A stretch of 64,000 bases of DNA from the NCBI RefSeq assembly GCF_000340215.1, contig NW_006921540.1, positions 2,603,486-2,667,485 on the forward strand. Direction: 5' to 3'. This DNA comes from Pseudocercospora fijiensis CIRAD86 (taxonomy: Eukaryota; Ascomycota; Dothideomycetes; Mycosphaerellales; Mycosphaerellaceae). The notes under the pieces are model-generated. The model saw only the letters and a list, made by a program, of their open reading frames with translations. It was not told the DNA's origin and did not search any database. Shown one piece after another: positions 21,876 to 33,783 of the stretch (positions are counted from its first letter, which is position 1; each line of letters opens with the position of its first letter). Both the position numbers and the translations under genes were made by a program.

Positions 21876-23141
21876 ATGTTGGTCATAGCATTACTCTGGC
21901 TAGTTGCAGTAGCTGTGGCCATACCTTCCCACCATCCCATGCCAGCAACATCACGCCACAAAATGCTGCATCACAGACACGCAAGAGCAGCAACGGTCAC
22001 TCCTCGCCTGGTCAACGTTACCTACATAGCAAATGTGACAGATCCATCATTGACTCGAGACTCCTGCGGCTCTGTTCGCGTCGGCAACAGAGTCCTGTGG
22101 ACCTGCAGAGACACGCAAATCTTCAGCAATGACAACAAACACGACATGAAGATCCAAATCCTACCAATCACGCCAAATTCCGCATCATGGACAGACCTCG
22201 CAGGCGAAGGAGGGCCGAAGATTGCGGCAGGAGAGGCAGGAGCAGCATCTTCTGGCGCGAATCCCATCCTCACAATGTACGGCGGTAATGCTTCCTTCTA
22301 CCCATCTTATTTCCCAGTCCTTGACACCCAATGCCCTCAATCTGGCGCCTGTCAGGACGGAAGTCGATACGTAGTTTGGCCTGATCAACCTCCTCTCATC
22401 ACGCGCCAGCGAAGCGATGGCAGCGCTGTGGGATATACTTGGATTCCCAATCAAAGACTGCAGGGTGGGTGGAACACAATGGATCCTGAGCCAGCCTACA
22501 TCCTGTACAGGTCTGTTTACACCCCAAGTCTGGATCCGAACGCCCTGCCTACAGTTTCCATCGTTTCCCCGACCTTCTTCAACCTAGGAGAGGTCGGGTT
22601 TGGGAGATATGGCCATTTCATTAGGAATGGAACAGCATACCTTTACGGCCAGACTGCAGATAAAGGTACCGTCTTGGCCAAGGTTGGTGTCAATATGATC
22701 GAATATCGCTCTGCGTATCGATACTACAACCCGTCAACCTACTCATGGGAAACCACTGCGCCTACTTACAATTCGACCTCGCACGCAATTCCGAATGCTA
22801 GTGCTGGCGGCCAAGGCACGTTTTACTACTCTTCTTACCTCAAGTCATACGTCTGGATTGGTCAAGGGATTGGAATGGTCGGCGCATCCGCAGCATTCTT
22901 CATCAGCACAGCTCCCGCTCCTGAAGGTCCTTGGGTCAAGCCATATCAAATCTGGGAAGGTGAGAATGGTGACAACCACCAAGCACCGAGCTACAGTTTG
23001 CAGGCGCACCCGAGTCTTCTTCCTAGTGGACCCCATGTGGCGAGTGAGAAAGGAATCTATCTCAGCTGGACACAGCAGTGGAAAGAGGAGACTTGTGAGA
23101 GTGTTTATGTCACTCCCCTAGTTTGGGTAGAGTTTGATTGA
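21876..23141 (+). CDS. Secreted DUF4185-like protein
   Basis: A single exon encodes 421 residues from the ATG at 21876. MLVIALLWLVAVAVAIPSHH is a clear secretion signal, followed by a His/Arg-rich propeptide-like stretch (HKMLHHRHARAA). The body has the propeller-like repeats of DUF4185 proteins: LTMYGGNASFYPSYFPVLDT, FGRYGHFIRNGTAYLYGQ, YRYYNPSTYSWE, GGQGTFYYSSYLKSYVWIG, and a C-terminal GIYLSWTQQW. Several NxS/T sites (such as NVT, NAS, NGT and NST) suggest N-glycosylation. Sialidase- or glycosidase-like folds are related, but no catalytic residues can be assigned. Possibly an extracellular carbohydrate-binding or carbohydrate-active protein. Confidence 0.7.
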   Translation: MLVIALLWLVAVAVAIPSHHPMPATSRHKMLHHRHARAATVTPRLVNVTYIANVTDPSLTRDSCGSVRVGNRVLWTCRDTQIFSNDNKHDMKIQILPITPNSASWTDLAGEGGPKIAAGEAGAASSGANPILTMYGGNASFYPSYFPVLDTQCPQSGACQDGSRYVVWPDQPPLITRQRSDGSAVGYTWIPNQRLQGGWNTMDPEPAYILYRSVYTPSLDPNALPTVSIVSPTFFNLGEVGFGRYGHFIRNGTAYLYGQTADKGTVLAKVGVNMIEYRSAYRYYNPSTYSWETTAPTYNSTSHAIPNASAGGQGTFYYSSYLKSYVWIGQGIGMVGASAAFFISTAPAPEGPWVKPYQIWEGENGDNHQAPSYSLQAHPSLLPSGPHVASEKGIYLSWTQQWKEETCESVYVTPLVWVEFD

Positions 23142-23507
23142 GATGTCGACAGATCTTGCGCTCTTTTAGCGCGGTGTTGGGTATATATCGTCTAGAGTGT
23201 TAGAGGCTTATAGATGTGTCTGCAATCACTTTTTTTTGAGGACATTGCACCTCGAACAGAGCTGTAGCTGTCAATCAGTCAGGTGACTTTTGCCAAGGCG
23301 CTACACAATCGCTATACCTCAACAGAGTTTGACAAGGAGCCCGTCTTGCCCGTCTTTCTTTCCACTCTTCCCTTTTCTTCCGCTCACCAGCATCGCACTT
23401 CATTGTATGAAGAACCGACACTGGTTCCATATGTCCACCGCGTCAACGTCATTCCATCTCGAGCTGCTTGTGCAGTCCAGCCGAGCCACGAAGACCTTCG
23501 CCGTCGC

Positions 23508-23888
23508 ATGCGTATCCTCAGAAGCCTCAAGGACACTTCCATCTACGATGATATTGTCGATGCATTATTGCAAGGCTGCCACACAGCTGAGCTAGTTGTC
23601 CTATTATGTCTAACCAAAAGCATGCGCTTCCTGCACATCAGCACTCACGATCACCATACAGCAATAGACCATGACATGGGAGAGTGCTTACAGGCTGTGT
23701 TCTCGCCGATACGCTTGGCAAGATTTCCGGACGTCCCATATTCAACATTATTGGATTATAGCTTCGTGTTCGGGAGGTCCACTGACTTCACACCGGGTAC
23801 ATTTCAGCCTCGAGGTACATCGCCTTCTTCAAAGCCTTTGCGTCGAAGACTTGGTGAGCGTATTTCAGAGAGGTATGAGGAAAGTTGA
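23508..23888 (+). CDS. Hypothetical protein, possibly a gene fragment
   Basis: From the ATG at 23508 the frame gives 126 residues; it is open back to 23268, but only with a GTG near its start. MRILRSLKDTSIYDDIVDAL and TAELVVLLCLTKSMRFLHIS look protein-like and recall the leucine-rich middle of fungal F-box-associated proteins. No known domain is seen, and the expected N-terminal domain is missing. It is either a short gene or the remnant of a longer one. Confidence 0.3.
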   Translation: MRILRSLKDTSIYDDIVDALLQGCHTAELVVLLCLTKSMRFLHISTHDHHTAIDHDMGECLQAVFSPIRLARFPDVPYSTLLDYSFVFGRSTDFTPGTFQPRGTSPSSKPLRRRLGERISERYEES

Positions 23889-24231
23889 TGCTCTTGTGGG
23901 AAATTGAGCCAATTTGAGCCTAGGTGTCGCGCACAAGCTAGGCGGTGAGTTGTTGCTTTTTCATGTCTTCAATGCTAGGATTTCAGTATCGGTGCGCTGT
24001 TGAGTAGGAATGTAGAGCAAAGATCAGAAGCAAAAGAGAAATGTACGAGCGAGGTGCACAGGGCGATGCTCCTCCCGAGAATCCTTGCACTTCCATGTCG
24101 ATTCTTCCTTTTCTTTTACATCGTCATGTCCAGTCGTCTCATGGGGGATTTCAAGCGGGCATTCCGGGTGTCCAGGTGCCTCTTGGCAAGCGTCCGGATA
24201 GGATATATATCAATAATATCGTCTGAAGCAA
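23889..24231. other. Spacer before the Harbinger element
   Basis: 343 bases of normal composition end in the CAA target duplication at 24229-24231. Overlapping short frames (24000-24314) have no recognisable content. Confidence 0.4.
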
Positions 24232-24257
24232 GGGCCTGTCGTGTCCATAATCCAATC
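24232..24257 (+). repeat. Left inverted repeat of Harbinger element
   Basis: The 26-base end begins gggcctgtcgtgtccataat and pairs with 34620-34645. The two mismatches are second-base G/A and one C/T. Confidence 0.8.
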
Positions 24258-24879
24258 CAGCATATAATCCAAGCGATATTAACAATATTCAATATTATTA
24301 AATATTCTCGATAGGATTACGAGGCGTGTATTGTGTCTAACGGCCATTTAATAGCCCCTTTCTAAGTGCAATCTTCTTAATCGAATATAGACCTCCGCGG
24401 CTACCGGAGTAGCGCTTTTAGTATCAAATATAGCCTCCGAAGGGCTCTTCGATAGGATTAAGGACCGTGCGTTGTAATTGAGGTTAAGGTTAGTATATAG
24501 AACGAGAATAGCGCGAGTCGACGCGTATATAGTAGTAGAGGCGCGTATTTCGAAGGTTCGAGCGTAGGAGCGCTTCGTATAGTATTCGTTTCTCGGTAGT
24601 ATATAGAGGTCGAGGTTCTTACTATAATTGTTAGCAATAATAGAGGCTCTCGACCGCTAGGCGATTATTAAGCGCAATATTATCTTTACCTTCGGAATAC
24701 TAGCGATACTACTATAATAGATAGCCGTATATTAGCCGCCTAGAGTACGCACCCTCTATCTAGAAGATAGCAAAGGCAAGGCGGTTACTGCTAGTCTATT
24801 AGAAGAAGGCGCTATACAAAGATTGTATAGGTATACGCGCTTCTATCTAGATACGTTTATATACCTATTTTAGCTTATA

Positions 24880-25800
24880 TTACTATATCTGCGGCGTAGA
24901 AGGAGTATTAGCAAAGAATAGAAGGTATTAATATTCTTATATACGTTTGCGACTAATAGCTACACTCGAGACCTAGCTAAGGACTTTTACTACTTAGTAG
25001 ACAAGTGTAGTCGTATAATCTATAAGGTTATAGCCGCTATCTTAGAGGTGTATCTAGTACTTGTTACTCGAGCTGCTACGGACGACAATCTAGCGATTAA
25101 GGCGAAGGGGCGGAAATACTAGCCTTTCTTTAAAGACGCTGTTAGTACGCTAGATAGCTCTTATATATTAGTATACGTACTAGTTAACTAGCAAGCGGCA
25201 TTCTGTAATCGCAAGGGCACGCTATTATAGAATGTATTAGCGGTCGTAGACTATAATATAAGGTTTACCTTTATTCTTACTAGATAGGAGGGCTCCGCTT
25301 ACGACGGCCGTATACTTAATAATGCTCGCTCGTACTATAGGTTTAGTACGCCGGAAGGACGATATTATCTCGCTAATGCTAGCTATCTAAACAACGCGCC
25401 TTATATAGTGCTATATAGAGGGGTACGGTATTACCTACGCGAGTAGTATCTAGCCTTAATAAAGCCGGCGGACTATAAGGAGCTATTTAACCTCCGCTAT
25501 AGTTCCCTTCGAAATGTAGTTAAGCGGACATTTAGTATATTAAAACGACGATTTCGCATCTTCGAGAGCGCGCCGTAGTATAATATCCGCTCGCAAATAG
25601 CTATAGTATACGTTGCTGCCGCCCTTTATAATATCCTCTAAGAGATAGGCGCGAAGGTAGACGAGAACTTCGAATTAGAGGCCGACGAGACTAACGATAG
25701 GCCCTTTAATAATGCCGCCGCCGCTATAGAAGAAGATAATAGCGTTAAAGGACCGATAGATAGAATAAGGGATACGCTAGCACTAGAAATGTAGCGACAA
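24880..25800 (+). pseudogene. PIF/Harbinger DDE transposase, broken
   Basis: The main frame with TAG interruptions reads FFKDAVSTLDSSYILVYV (first catalytic Asp context), NVLAVVDYNIRFTFILTR, EGSAYDGRILNNA (second Asp), YYLANASYLN, YRGVRYYLRE, ELFNLRYSSLRNVVKRTFSI (third acidic position replaced or lost) and LKRRFRIFESAP. This order matches DDE_Tnp_4 transposases. Aspartate, Gly and Trp codons show RIP-type replacements. Not functional. Confidence 0.8.
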
Positions 25801-26109
25801 TATTAACTATACCTAGAAGAAGAAGATAATAATATAGACGAGACTATATCTGCTTAGTTATAGAAGTCGTAGATAGGGAGGGGCTTCTTTATATTCGATA
25901 GGGATGTTAAGAATCTTAGTCGTTACTTAGATGTAGCTGTTTTGTATAGAGTTTCTCGTTTCTATAATATAATACTCGACTTCCTACTATTTGTATAGAA
26001 TTTTATAGAGACAACTTCTAGCTACGAAACTCGGTTTTATATTAGAATCTTAGATCTTGCTAAAACCGCACTAAAAGCTAGCGATACAATAATATTAAAA
26101 AAAAGCTAT

Positions 26110-26656
26110 ATTCGAGAATAGCTAACAGATCTAACACTTCTAGGCTTAAGACAATAATTCAAACTCTTTAAAGAACTCTTTAACTAACGCTATCGACATA
26201 GCCTATTACGCGTCTAACGGCGTACCGAGAAAGATATTAACTATACCGCTATCTTCTGCCGTCGTTATCTTGCGATATAGCAGTCGCTTTTGCCTTAAAG
26301 TTAGGTCCTAAAGCTCCTCGTATCTAGCGACGAATTCCGCCGAGAATACGAGTCGCGATAGCGTACGTACTAGTAGCAGTAGTGTTGCTATTATCTCCGC
26401 CGTACGATATATTGCCGCGACGATATTATCGATAGACTACTATGTCCGATTCTAAGACTCTAATCGACGACGCTTAGCCTTAACGTTAGCATTATAGATT
26501 ACCTGCTTTCGAGTATAGATATCGTCCTTCGGCGTATCCGCCTTACTCTCGGTTGCCGTAATAGCTAGATCGGATACTGCTAGCGTAGGAGGTAGAATTA
26601 GACTATTAAGCATCGCTTCTATAGATAAAACGTACTCTCTAGTAGCAGTTGTATCG
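26110..26656 (-). pseudogene. Myb/SANT-like Harbinger protein, C-terminal piece
   Basis: Minus-strand continuation of the gene piece at 33784-34190, cut by the retroelement. It reads EYVLSIEAMLNSLILPPTLA, ITATESKADTPKDDIYTRK and KRRRLESD before degenerating. The low-complexity tail is usual for the accessory DNA-binding protein of ascomycete Harbinger elements. It is convergent with the transposase. Confidence 0.6.
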
Positions 26657-26661
26657 CTAAA

Positions 26662-26857
26662 TGTAAGAAGGGTATATTAGTAGGTAGATAGGGTAGTAGT
26701 AGGTATAAGTAGTATTCGATAAGGAGCTAGAAGGAGAGGGAGGAAGGTAGGAGAGTTAGCCTAACGCCAAGCGCCAAGCCCTACCTAAGGCACTAAGACC
26801 CTAGCTTTACTCGGCCTAGTTATATGCTAATTACGTGTAACCTCTTTGGCCCTAATA
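26662..26857 (-). repeat. LTR, downstream (3') copy
   Basis: The 196-base LTR has plus-strand ends tgtaagaagg and gccctaata. It aligns to 33583-33778 without gaps; about 14 differences were counted by eye, all C/T or G/A transitions. Confidence 0.88.
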
Positions 26858-28060
26858 TACGCTTCCCTTCTAAAGGCCGCGCCCTCGTAGCCGGTCTTTG
26901 TCCTAGTCTCAACCTCTATTGCTACTAACTTAGTAGGTCTAATAAGCTGCTTAGCCCGCGCTAAATTAAACACTTAACTACCTAATTATATAACTATGTT
27001 AAACCTTACCTCTAATAATATAATATATAACTCTAACTGCGCTATCTCTATATATAATAAACTATAAAGTAATATATATCTACAAGAATTAAAGGCCTTC
27101 GACTAATTACGATACGAGCGCGTCTTCCCTACTATAATAGGTAGACGTACGAGGTATTGTAGCACTGCCTCCGTTCTAAGTAATATCGTATCGAGTTCTT
27201 TGCGTCTACTCTTAAAAGACCTAGCAATGTCCGCTTCCGAGGGTTTGTCCGTTTCCGAGGGTTATTGTTCTTATTGTTCGTAGTTTCGCTAGCCCTAATT
27301 AGCTAGGTTTGGCAGCCTTTAAGTGTTAATCTTATCTTATCTTTTTAAAAAACACAGCTCGTCTAGTTTCTATAAGTAAAGGCTATTATAAGTATAGTAG
27401 TAGAGGTTCGCCTCGCTTAAAGGGTTAGATAGATCGAGGAGTAACCTATTGTCCGTAAGATCGACCCTGGCTAGCTTAGCTCTATAGTTTTGCCCTTAGT
27501 TAGTTAGTCTATTAGTCTACTTAACCTTTTAAGCGGCTTAAAGTTTTAACTCGGCCTCAAAGTTTTAATCAAACCTTTAATAGGCTTAAAGCTTTAATCA
27601 AAGTTTAATTAAAGGTACCTTAGGCTCGTAGTATAGGTAAGGTTATGTCTATAGGCGCAGCGATAATAGCAAGTAATATTAATAATAGCGGCGCTAGTCG
27701 TTTTAGCGCTAACTTCACCTCGCTTCTAATCTCCTCCTTCTACTAACAACACACTCCGCAATACCGTTACTAACATAGCCGCGCCGGCCGTACCGTTATA
27801 AGCGCGACGCCGCCCTCGCCGATCGCCTAGGCCTCGAGGCCTCGATAGAATAAAGGAACAAGAGAGGGACCTATAGGGCGCGTTAGTAAAGAGGTAGAGT
27901 CCTTAAAAGAGCATACGATTAATTAATTAACGCGTCGTAGCGCGCCTAGCGTAGTCTTATTGTCCTTTATTGCTAACAATTGTTTGTCTCTAATTAGTTA
28001 GCTAATAGCACCCTAGGGGTAGTATTAATCCTAGGCGACATTATAGGCCCTTAGCCTTCT
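26858..28060. other. Unassigned 1.2 kb inside the retroelement
   Basis: This lies between the end of the chromodomain coding region and the 3' LTR. It is RIP-type sequence without a recognisable protein on either strand. Local repetition occurs near 27230-27280 (tccgagggtt-type) and near 27530-27610 (aaagttttaa- and aaagctttaa-type). It may be a long 3' untranslated region or another buried insertion. Confidence 0.4.
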
Positions 28061-28069
28061 TCTTATTCT

Positions 28070-31000
28070 TCGCGCTAGTCTAATACTTATCTAATAACTC
28101 GGTTATATCCTCGAAGGAATCTTTAGCTTCCTATAAGTCCTATTCTAGTAAATAGCCTTGCTATCTTAGGAGGTACTCCTTCTTGCCTCGCCTAGTCCGA
28201 TAATCTAGGATACGTTCTATAGACTATAGCTCTTTACTATCCGCTAGTATGTCTTCGTGTTTAGTAGGGGCTTTATCCCCCTCGCGCAGGTAATATAGCT
28301 TAAGGAGGGATATATAGAAGGTGTTATAGATAGTGTAATAAAGAGGAAGCTACAACTAATAGGCCTATACGGAGGAGCCCTTAACTTCTCGAATGCGGAA
28401 TGGACTAATATACCTTAGTGCTAGTTTAGGGCGTGTTTTGCTATTAGGTAATAGGTGTTTGCGGATGCGGAGGTTCTTCGTACTAAGCATAACTATATCG
28501 CCTTGTTTGAAGGTTATTAGCGTATAGTGTTTGTTATAGTAGGCCTTCTAATAGGCCTAGGCCTTTGCTAGTTTGTTAGCTATTATAGCGTGAATTTCTC
28601 GCATCTTTTAAACCCTCTTAATAGCCGCTAGCGTCTTAGGTATTAGTACTTGACGCGCTTCCCTTTCCTTACGCTCGGCCTCGAGCGAGGTAAATAGGTC
28701 TTATAGTAAGGCGGCGTTCTAGCCTATTATAGCTATATATAGTGAAACCTTAGTAGATAAGTATATACTGTTGTTATATACGAATTCTGTAGGCTATAGG
28801 AGATTAACCTAGTTATTAGGGTTCTTATTAATATAGCTACGCAGGTACTACTATAGCGTAGCATTCTGCCTTTCGGTTTAACTATCTGTTTGTAGATAGA
28901 ATGCTATAGACAGGCGATGCTTGAGTCTTAGCTACAGGCAAATCTTACTCTAATAATAAGATGTAAATATCGAGCCTCGGTTAGAGACTATCCCTTTAGG
29001 GGTCCCCTAATAGGTACAGAAGATGTTAGTCTATAGCGCCTCTGCTATATTAATAGTAGTCCAATCCTTGCGCGCCGGGATATATCGAGCGCCCTTAGTA
29101 AATCGGTCTATAACGACTAGGATAGCGTTAAAGATGTCTTTGCTTCCTCTTCGCTTAGTAGGGGGAAGACCTATAATAAAATCTATTGTAAGCTCTGCAA
29201 ATAGCTTATAAGGGATTAGCAATAAGGACAACTCGCTAAAAGGCTAATGCTTTAGTGCCTTAACTCGTTAATATACGGCATACGTGTTTACGTAGTCCTT
29301 TATGTCCCGCTTACTATTTAGCTAGTAGTATATACGCGATAGTAGCTCGTACGACCTCTCTATACTATAGTAACCGGCAAGCTTACTATTATAGTATCGC
29401 TTAAGAAGTTCTTATCGGATCGAATATTTAGCGGGGACATAGTATCTACCCTTGAACTTCAAATAACCTTTGTTATCGATCGACTAGTTGTTACTCTTAC
29501 TAGATCGAGTCTTTCGCCTACTTATAAGCTTGTCTATACGTTTAGCAGCAAAGGCGTCCCTCTACTAAGCCTGTAACAGCTTATCTATAAACGATTAACT
29601 ATCTCTATTTGTAAGGTCATTTAATAGCACCCTCGCTATTAAACGAGGTACGTATTATATGCATCTAATAGCACTAGTAGCCGGATTAACTATATTAGTG
29701 CTTTAATCGCTATTACTATATATAGCGATATCGACTAGGGAGTTATTATAACTTCTCCTATCTATGTCCTTAGCTCTTGCCTTAATACGCACTATTAATA
29801 TAGCAAGAGCATTAATATACTTTAAGCCGTCGCGGAGTCCGGTAAGCCGCTTATCCTACGCGTACTTATTAACAATACGGGCTATAGCAATCTTATACTA
29901 TAGGGTTAGAAACAATGAATTAATAGATTGCTAAGTCCCGCTATCGTAATTAGGTCGCCTCGATAGGCTATTAGTAGGGTTGCTTACGCCTAGCCGATGT
30001 AATATATTAAAATCGAACCTAGCGAGGTAGACGGCCTATCTAGCCTATCGACCTATAACCCTAGTAACCTTCGTAATTCTACGGAGGTTGTTATAGTCCG
30101 TATAGACCTAAATAGTATGCTATACACTATCGAGATAGTGCCTCCAATACTTAAAGGCCTCGATAATAGCTAGGAGCTCTTACTCGTATATCTCGTAGCG
30201 ACGTTCTATATCGATTATCTTCCGTAAAAAGAAGGCAATCGGGTACTAATAGGTATTATTAGCCTACTGTAACATAATAGCTAATATAGCGAACTATAAA
30301 GCGTTAGTTTCAATTCGGATCTGCTTACTTAGTACGAAATAGTGCAATAAGGGGACATTAGTAAAGCGTTGCTTTAGGCCGTCAAAAGCGGCTTATACTC
30401 TATTAGTCTATTTAAACTCTCTAGTTAGGTTAGCCTTGGTTTTAGTAAGCTTAGTTAGTAGCATTACGTACCGCGAGTAACCTTCGATAAATCGACGGTA
30501 GAAGTTAGCAAAACCTAGGAATAATTAAAGCTCTTTAATGCTAGTAGGTATTAGCTATTTAGTAATAGTCTTAATTCGATTAGGATTAGCCTTAACACCC
30601 TTAGTTAATACGAAGAAGCTAAGGAAGGACATCTCCTTAGCAGCAAAGGTACATTTAGAAGGCTTGCAATATAGGCTATAGGCCCGTAGGCGGTCGAGGA
30701 CCTTTCGTACTATAGCCTAGTGTTCTATAATATTAGGTAAGTGCGTGTAAACTAGGATGTTATCTAGGTAAACTATACAGAGGTAATCTAATAGGCCTAA
30801 TAGGGCCCGATTGATATAGGACTAGAATATTGCAGGGGCGTTTGCTAGCCTAAATAGTATAACTAGATACTCGAAATAGCTATAGCGGGTACGGAAGGCT
30901 GTTTTCTATTTATTACCCTTACGGATGCGGATGCGATAGTATATATCCTTAATGTCTAATATAGTATAGTAGTAAGCACTAGAAAGGCGATCGAGGGTCT

Positions 31001-31960
31001 TATTAATAAGAGGAAGTAGATAGCGATCTTTAATAGTAATAGCATTAAGCCTACGATAATCGACATAGAGGCGTAGGCTACTATCCTTCTTTAGTACGAA
31101 CAGGATAGGGGCACTAGTAGGGCTGTTACTATACCGTATCTAGCTATTAGCTAGGTTTTCCTCTAGGTACTTACGCAATATAGCAAGCTCTCGTTTACTA
31201 AGGTTATAGAGGGGTCCAAAAGGGACCTCTTTGCCCTCTATAATATTAATCTTATAATCCGTCTCTTTGAATATAGGCAATGTCGATACTAAGTGGTGTT
31301 TAAACACATTAATATAGGTCTCTCGAATAGGTTCTAGTATACGCTCAAGCTGTTTAGGATCTATGCTATTAGGGGGCACTAGTTCATCGTCGTTACTACC
31401 GAGCAGGTCGGCAGTTAGATTAGCTAAGGCGGGAGTCAGGTTGCTAATAAACAGGACCCTAATATTATTAGGACACTCGCTAATATCGATGTGTTTAATA
31501 TCCTCTTTCCTAGCGATCCTAAATCGCTATTGTTAACTGCCCAAGTCTATAACTATAGCATAGTACTTAAGAATAGGGTTGCTAATAATAATGTCGGATA
31601 GGAGGCTGTCTATATCTACCGCGTAGGCAGTAAAGTTTAGTAGGCGTTTATTTCCGAGGTCGTCCTTTAGAGCTATATAGATATAGTAGGCTCCGTAGGT
31701 CAAGTGCCGAGCGTTATTAAACTAAGCAAGGGTTGGCAGGTCAGTCCTAGGCAGTTATCGAAGGTCTAATTGCTTAGCTAGGCGATAGCTAATAAGGGCA
31801 CTAACTGAATTTCCTAGATCTAGTATAACCTTAGTCTTATAGTTGGTTCTATATATATCCGATACGAGATAGGTACGTATAATAGCTAGCACAATGTCGA
31901 TAGTCTTACGCCGTACAAGGCTAACAGTTAGTACGGCGCTTACTCTTTTTTCGAAGGACC
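28070..31960 (-). pseudogene. gypsy pol region: RT, RNase H, integrase, chromodomain
   Basis: In coding order: LPIFKETDYKINIIEGKEVP and FGPLYNLSKRELAILRKYLE (31379-31140) open the reverse transcriptase. LANAPAIF and IVYLDNILVY near 30760 are the catalytic block, with the second Asp of YLDD replaced by Asn. The integrase zinc region is near 29400 (AGYYSIERSYELLSR, His to Tyr). The integrase core is DFIIGLPPTKRRGSKDIFNA near 29180. The chromodomain is SIERILDYRTRRGKKEYLLR near 28180. TAG stops interrupt every part. Not functional. Confidence 0.85.
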
Positions 31961-31989
31961 GACAGGGGTAGCATTAGCGGCTAAAAGGT

Positions 31990-33120
31990 GCTTACGGTGC
32001 TTAGCGGTAGCACGGTCGATTCGGGCCTAATCCTTAGGTTTGTCGTATTAGCCTAGTAGATAGCTAGTGCTATTATAGTTGAAGCACTTTAACCCGGTTA
32101 GTAGACTGCCGTAGCTATTGTTATTATTAGCAGAGCGGTTAGTATTATAGGGATACGAGCCCCTTCTATAGCCCCTATCGCGGCCTCCTCTATATAGCCG
32201 TCGGCTACGGCCTCTTCTACGGTCGTTACTGTTCCTATTGTTAGCATTGTTATTATAGTAGGAACCTTGGTTTCCTCCGCGGCTACTACGATTGCCGCGG
32301 TTAGTGCTAGCTAGTCGGATCCTCGATTCTAGTCGTTATTAGAGCTAAATAGCCCGTTCGGCTATTTCCACTTCGACTATAAATTGAATGCGCGTTAGAT
32401 TAGCCTATTCGAATATACGACGGCGGTCCAATTTAAGGATAAGCTCCTACCTAAGTTTTAGGCGTATCTTAGAGATCTATATAGAATTAGTCTTAGCCGG
32501 GAGATCGTCCTCGAGGGTCTTTAAATAGGCCTTAAATAAACGAGCCGATTAATTAGTCTTTTGTTTAGCTCGAAGGTACTAATCCTAAGCATATTGTTGC
32601 CTTAGTATAGGGTTTCTAAGGGTGTCTAGCATAATAGTCTTATAGGTCTGCTACTAAATAGCGGTCTAATTAGTAAGGGAGTCGAAATAGTTATCCTAGG
32701 TGCGTTTTAGGTCTCTATTAATATATTGCATAGTATAGACGACTAGTAAGTAGTTATCTAGAAGGGCCCTTAGTACGTTTCGCTAGTTAAGCTTACAATT
32801 ACGTATATAATCGTTATATTGCTTTCGACTAGAGCCGTTAAACACGGTATAGTCCTTAAGTTTAGTATCCTTCTTTTAAGTAGGGACGGGTAGAGGAGGA
32901 CTTGTTGTCGTTAGCTTAGCATTAGTTGTTAGGGCTTCCTATAGGCGGCGAATCTTAAGGAGATTATCCTTTAGCTATTGTTCTTAACGTAGGGCAGTAA
33001 GCCTGTTTTAGGTAGCTTCTTAAAGTCTCGCTACTAGCTAGGGCCTAAAGGCTAGTTAGCTATATCGACGGTTAATAATATTGTTAAGAATGTCGTCGAC
33101 AGGCAATTCTAGGTCGTTAC
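31990..33120 (-). pseudogene. gypsy gag region
   Basis: The minus strand holds a mutated CCHC knuckle near 32080 (KCFNYNSTSYLL, with Cys and His changed to Tyr) preceded by Arg/Gly-rich sequence near 32150-32300. Further upstream, the 33160-33240 segment encodes Pro/Thr/Lys/Val repeats from a 12-base unit. Boundaries are approximate. Confidence 0.65.
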
Positions 33121-33582
33121 CTAGAATTACAGGTTCTTCTTTAATAGGCTCTCCGGTAGGAGGCACTTTAGTAGGTGCTCTAGTAGGCACTTTAGTAGGC
33201 ACTTTAGTAGGTGCTTTAGTAGGCACTTTAGGCACTGTGCTACTAGCGTTGTTATTACTAGCGCTGCTAGCGGCAGTACGGTTGTTGTTTCGTAACGAGC
33301 CGGCTATTGTAATAGGGGGTAATACTAATAATATATTATTAGCCCCTAAGATGCGGATATAGCGGAATTAGTAGGTATTAGTCTAGTACGATTAACTTAG
33401 TATAATAGGCCGTATAGAAGGCCTTACTTAATGATTGGTACGGTTGTTTCGATAGAATAGTACGTATAGGTCCCGTTCTTCGGGCGCAATATAGTTAGAT
33501 TAGTCTTGTTCGTAGCTATACCGCTAAAAGCTTAAAATAAAAACTATCTAGCTGCTACCCTTAAAGGGTGGATCGAATACTA

Positions 33583-33778
33583 TATAAGAAGGGTATATTA
33601 GCAGGTAGATAGGGTGGTAGTAGGTACAAGTAGTATTCGATAAGAAGCTAGGAGAAGAGGGAGGAAGGTAGGAGAGTTAGCCTAACGCTAAGCGCTAAGC
33701 CCTGCCTAAGGCACTAAGACCCTAGCTTCACTCGGCCTAGTTATATGCTAATTACGTATAACCTCTTTAGCCCTAACA
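33583..33778 (-). repeat. LTR, upstream (5') copy
   Basis: 196 bases, the upstream LTR relative to the minus-strand genes. It begins tataagaagg where the other copy has tgtaag, and ends ccctaaca. Confidence 0.88.
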
Positions 33779-33783
33779 CCAAA

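Larger units (their letters stand above)
26662..33778 (-). mobile_element. Ty3/gypsy chromovirus-type LTR retrotransposon, RIP-mutated
   Basis: The 7117-bp element has 196-bp LTRs at both ends, coding strand minus, flanked by ctaaa (26657-26661) and ccaaa (33779-33783), a 5-bp target duplication differing by one C/T transition. In coding order: Pro/Thr/Lys-repeat gag with a mutated zinc knuckle, reverse transcriptase, RNase H region, integrase and a C-terminal chromodomain. It sits inside the Myb/SANT gene of the Harbinger element, so it is the younger insertion. Confidence 0.9.

Noticed and set aside
33081..33362. Plus-strand ORF with VGTLVGALVG repeats
   Set aside because: It is antisense to the Pro/Thr/Lys-repeat gag region of the gypsy element.
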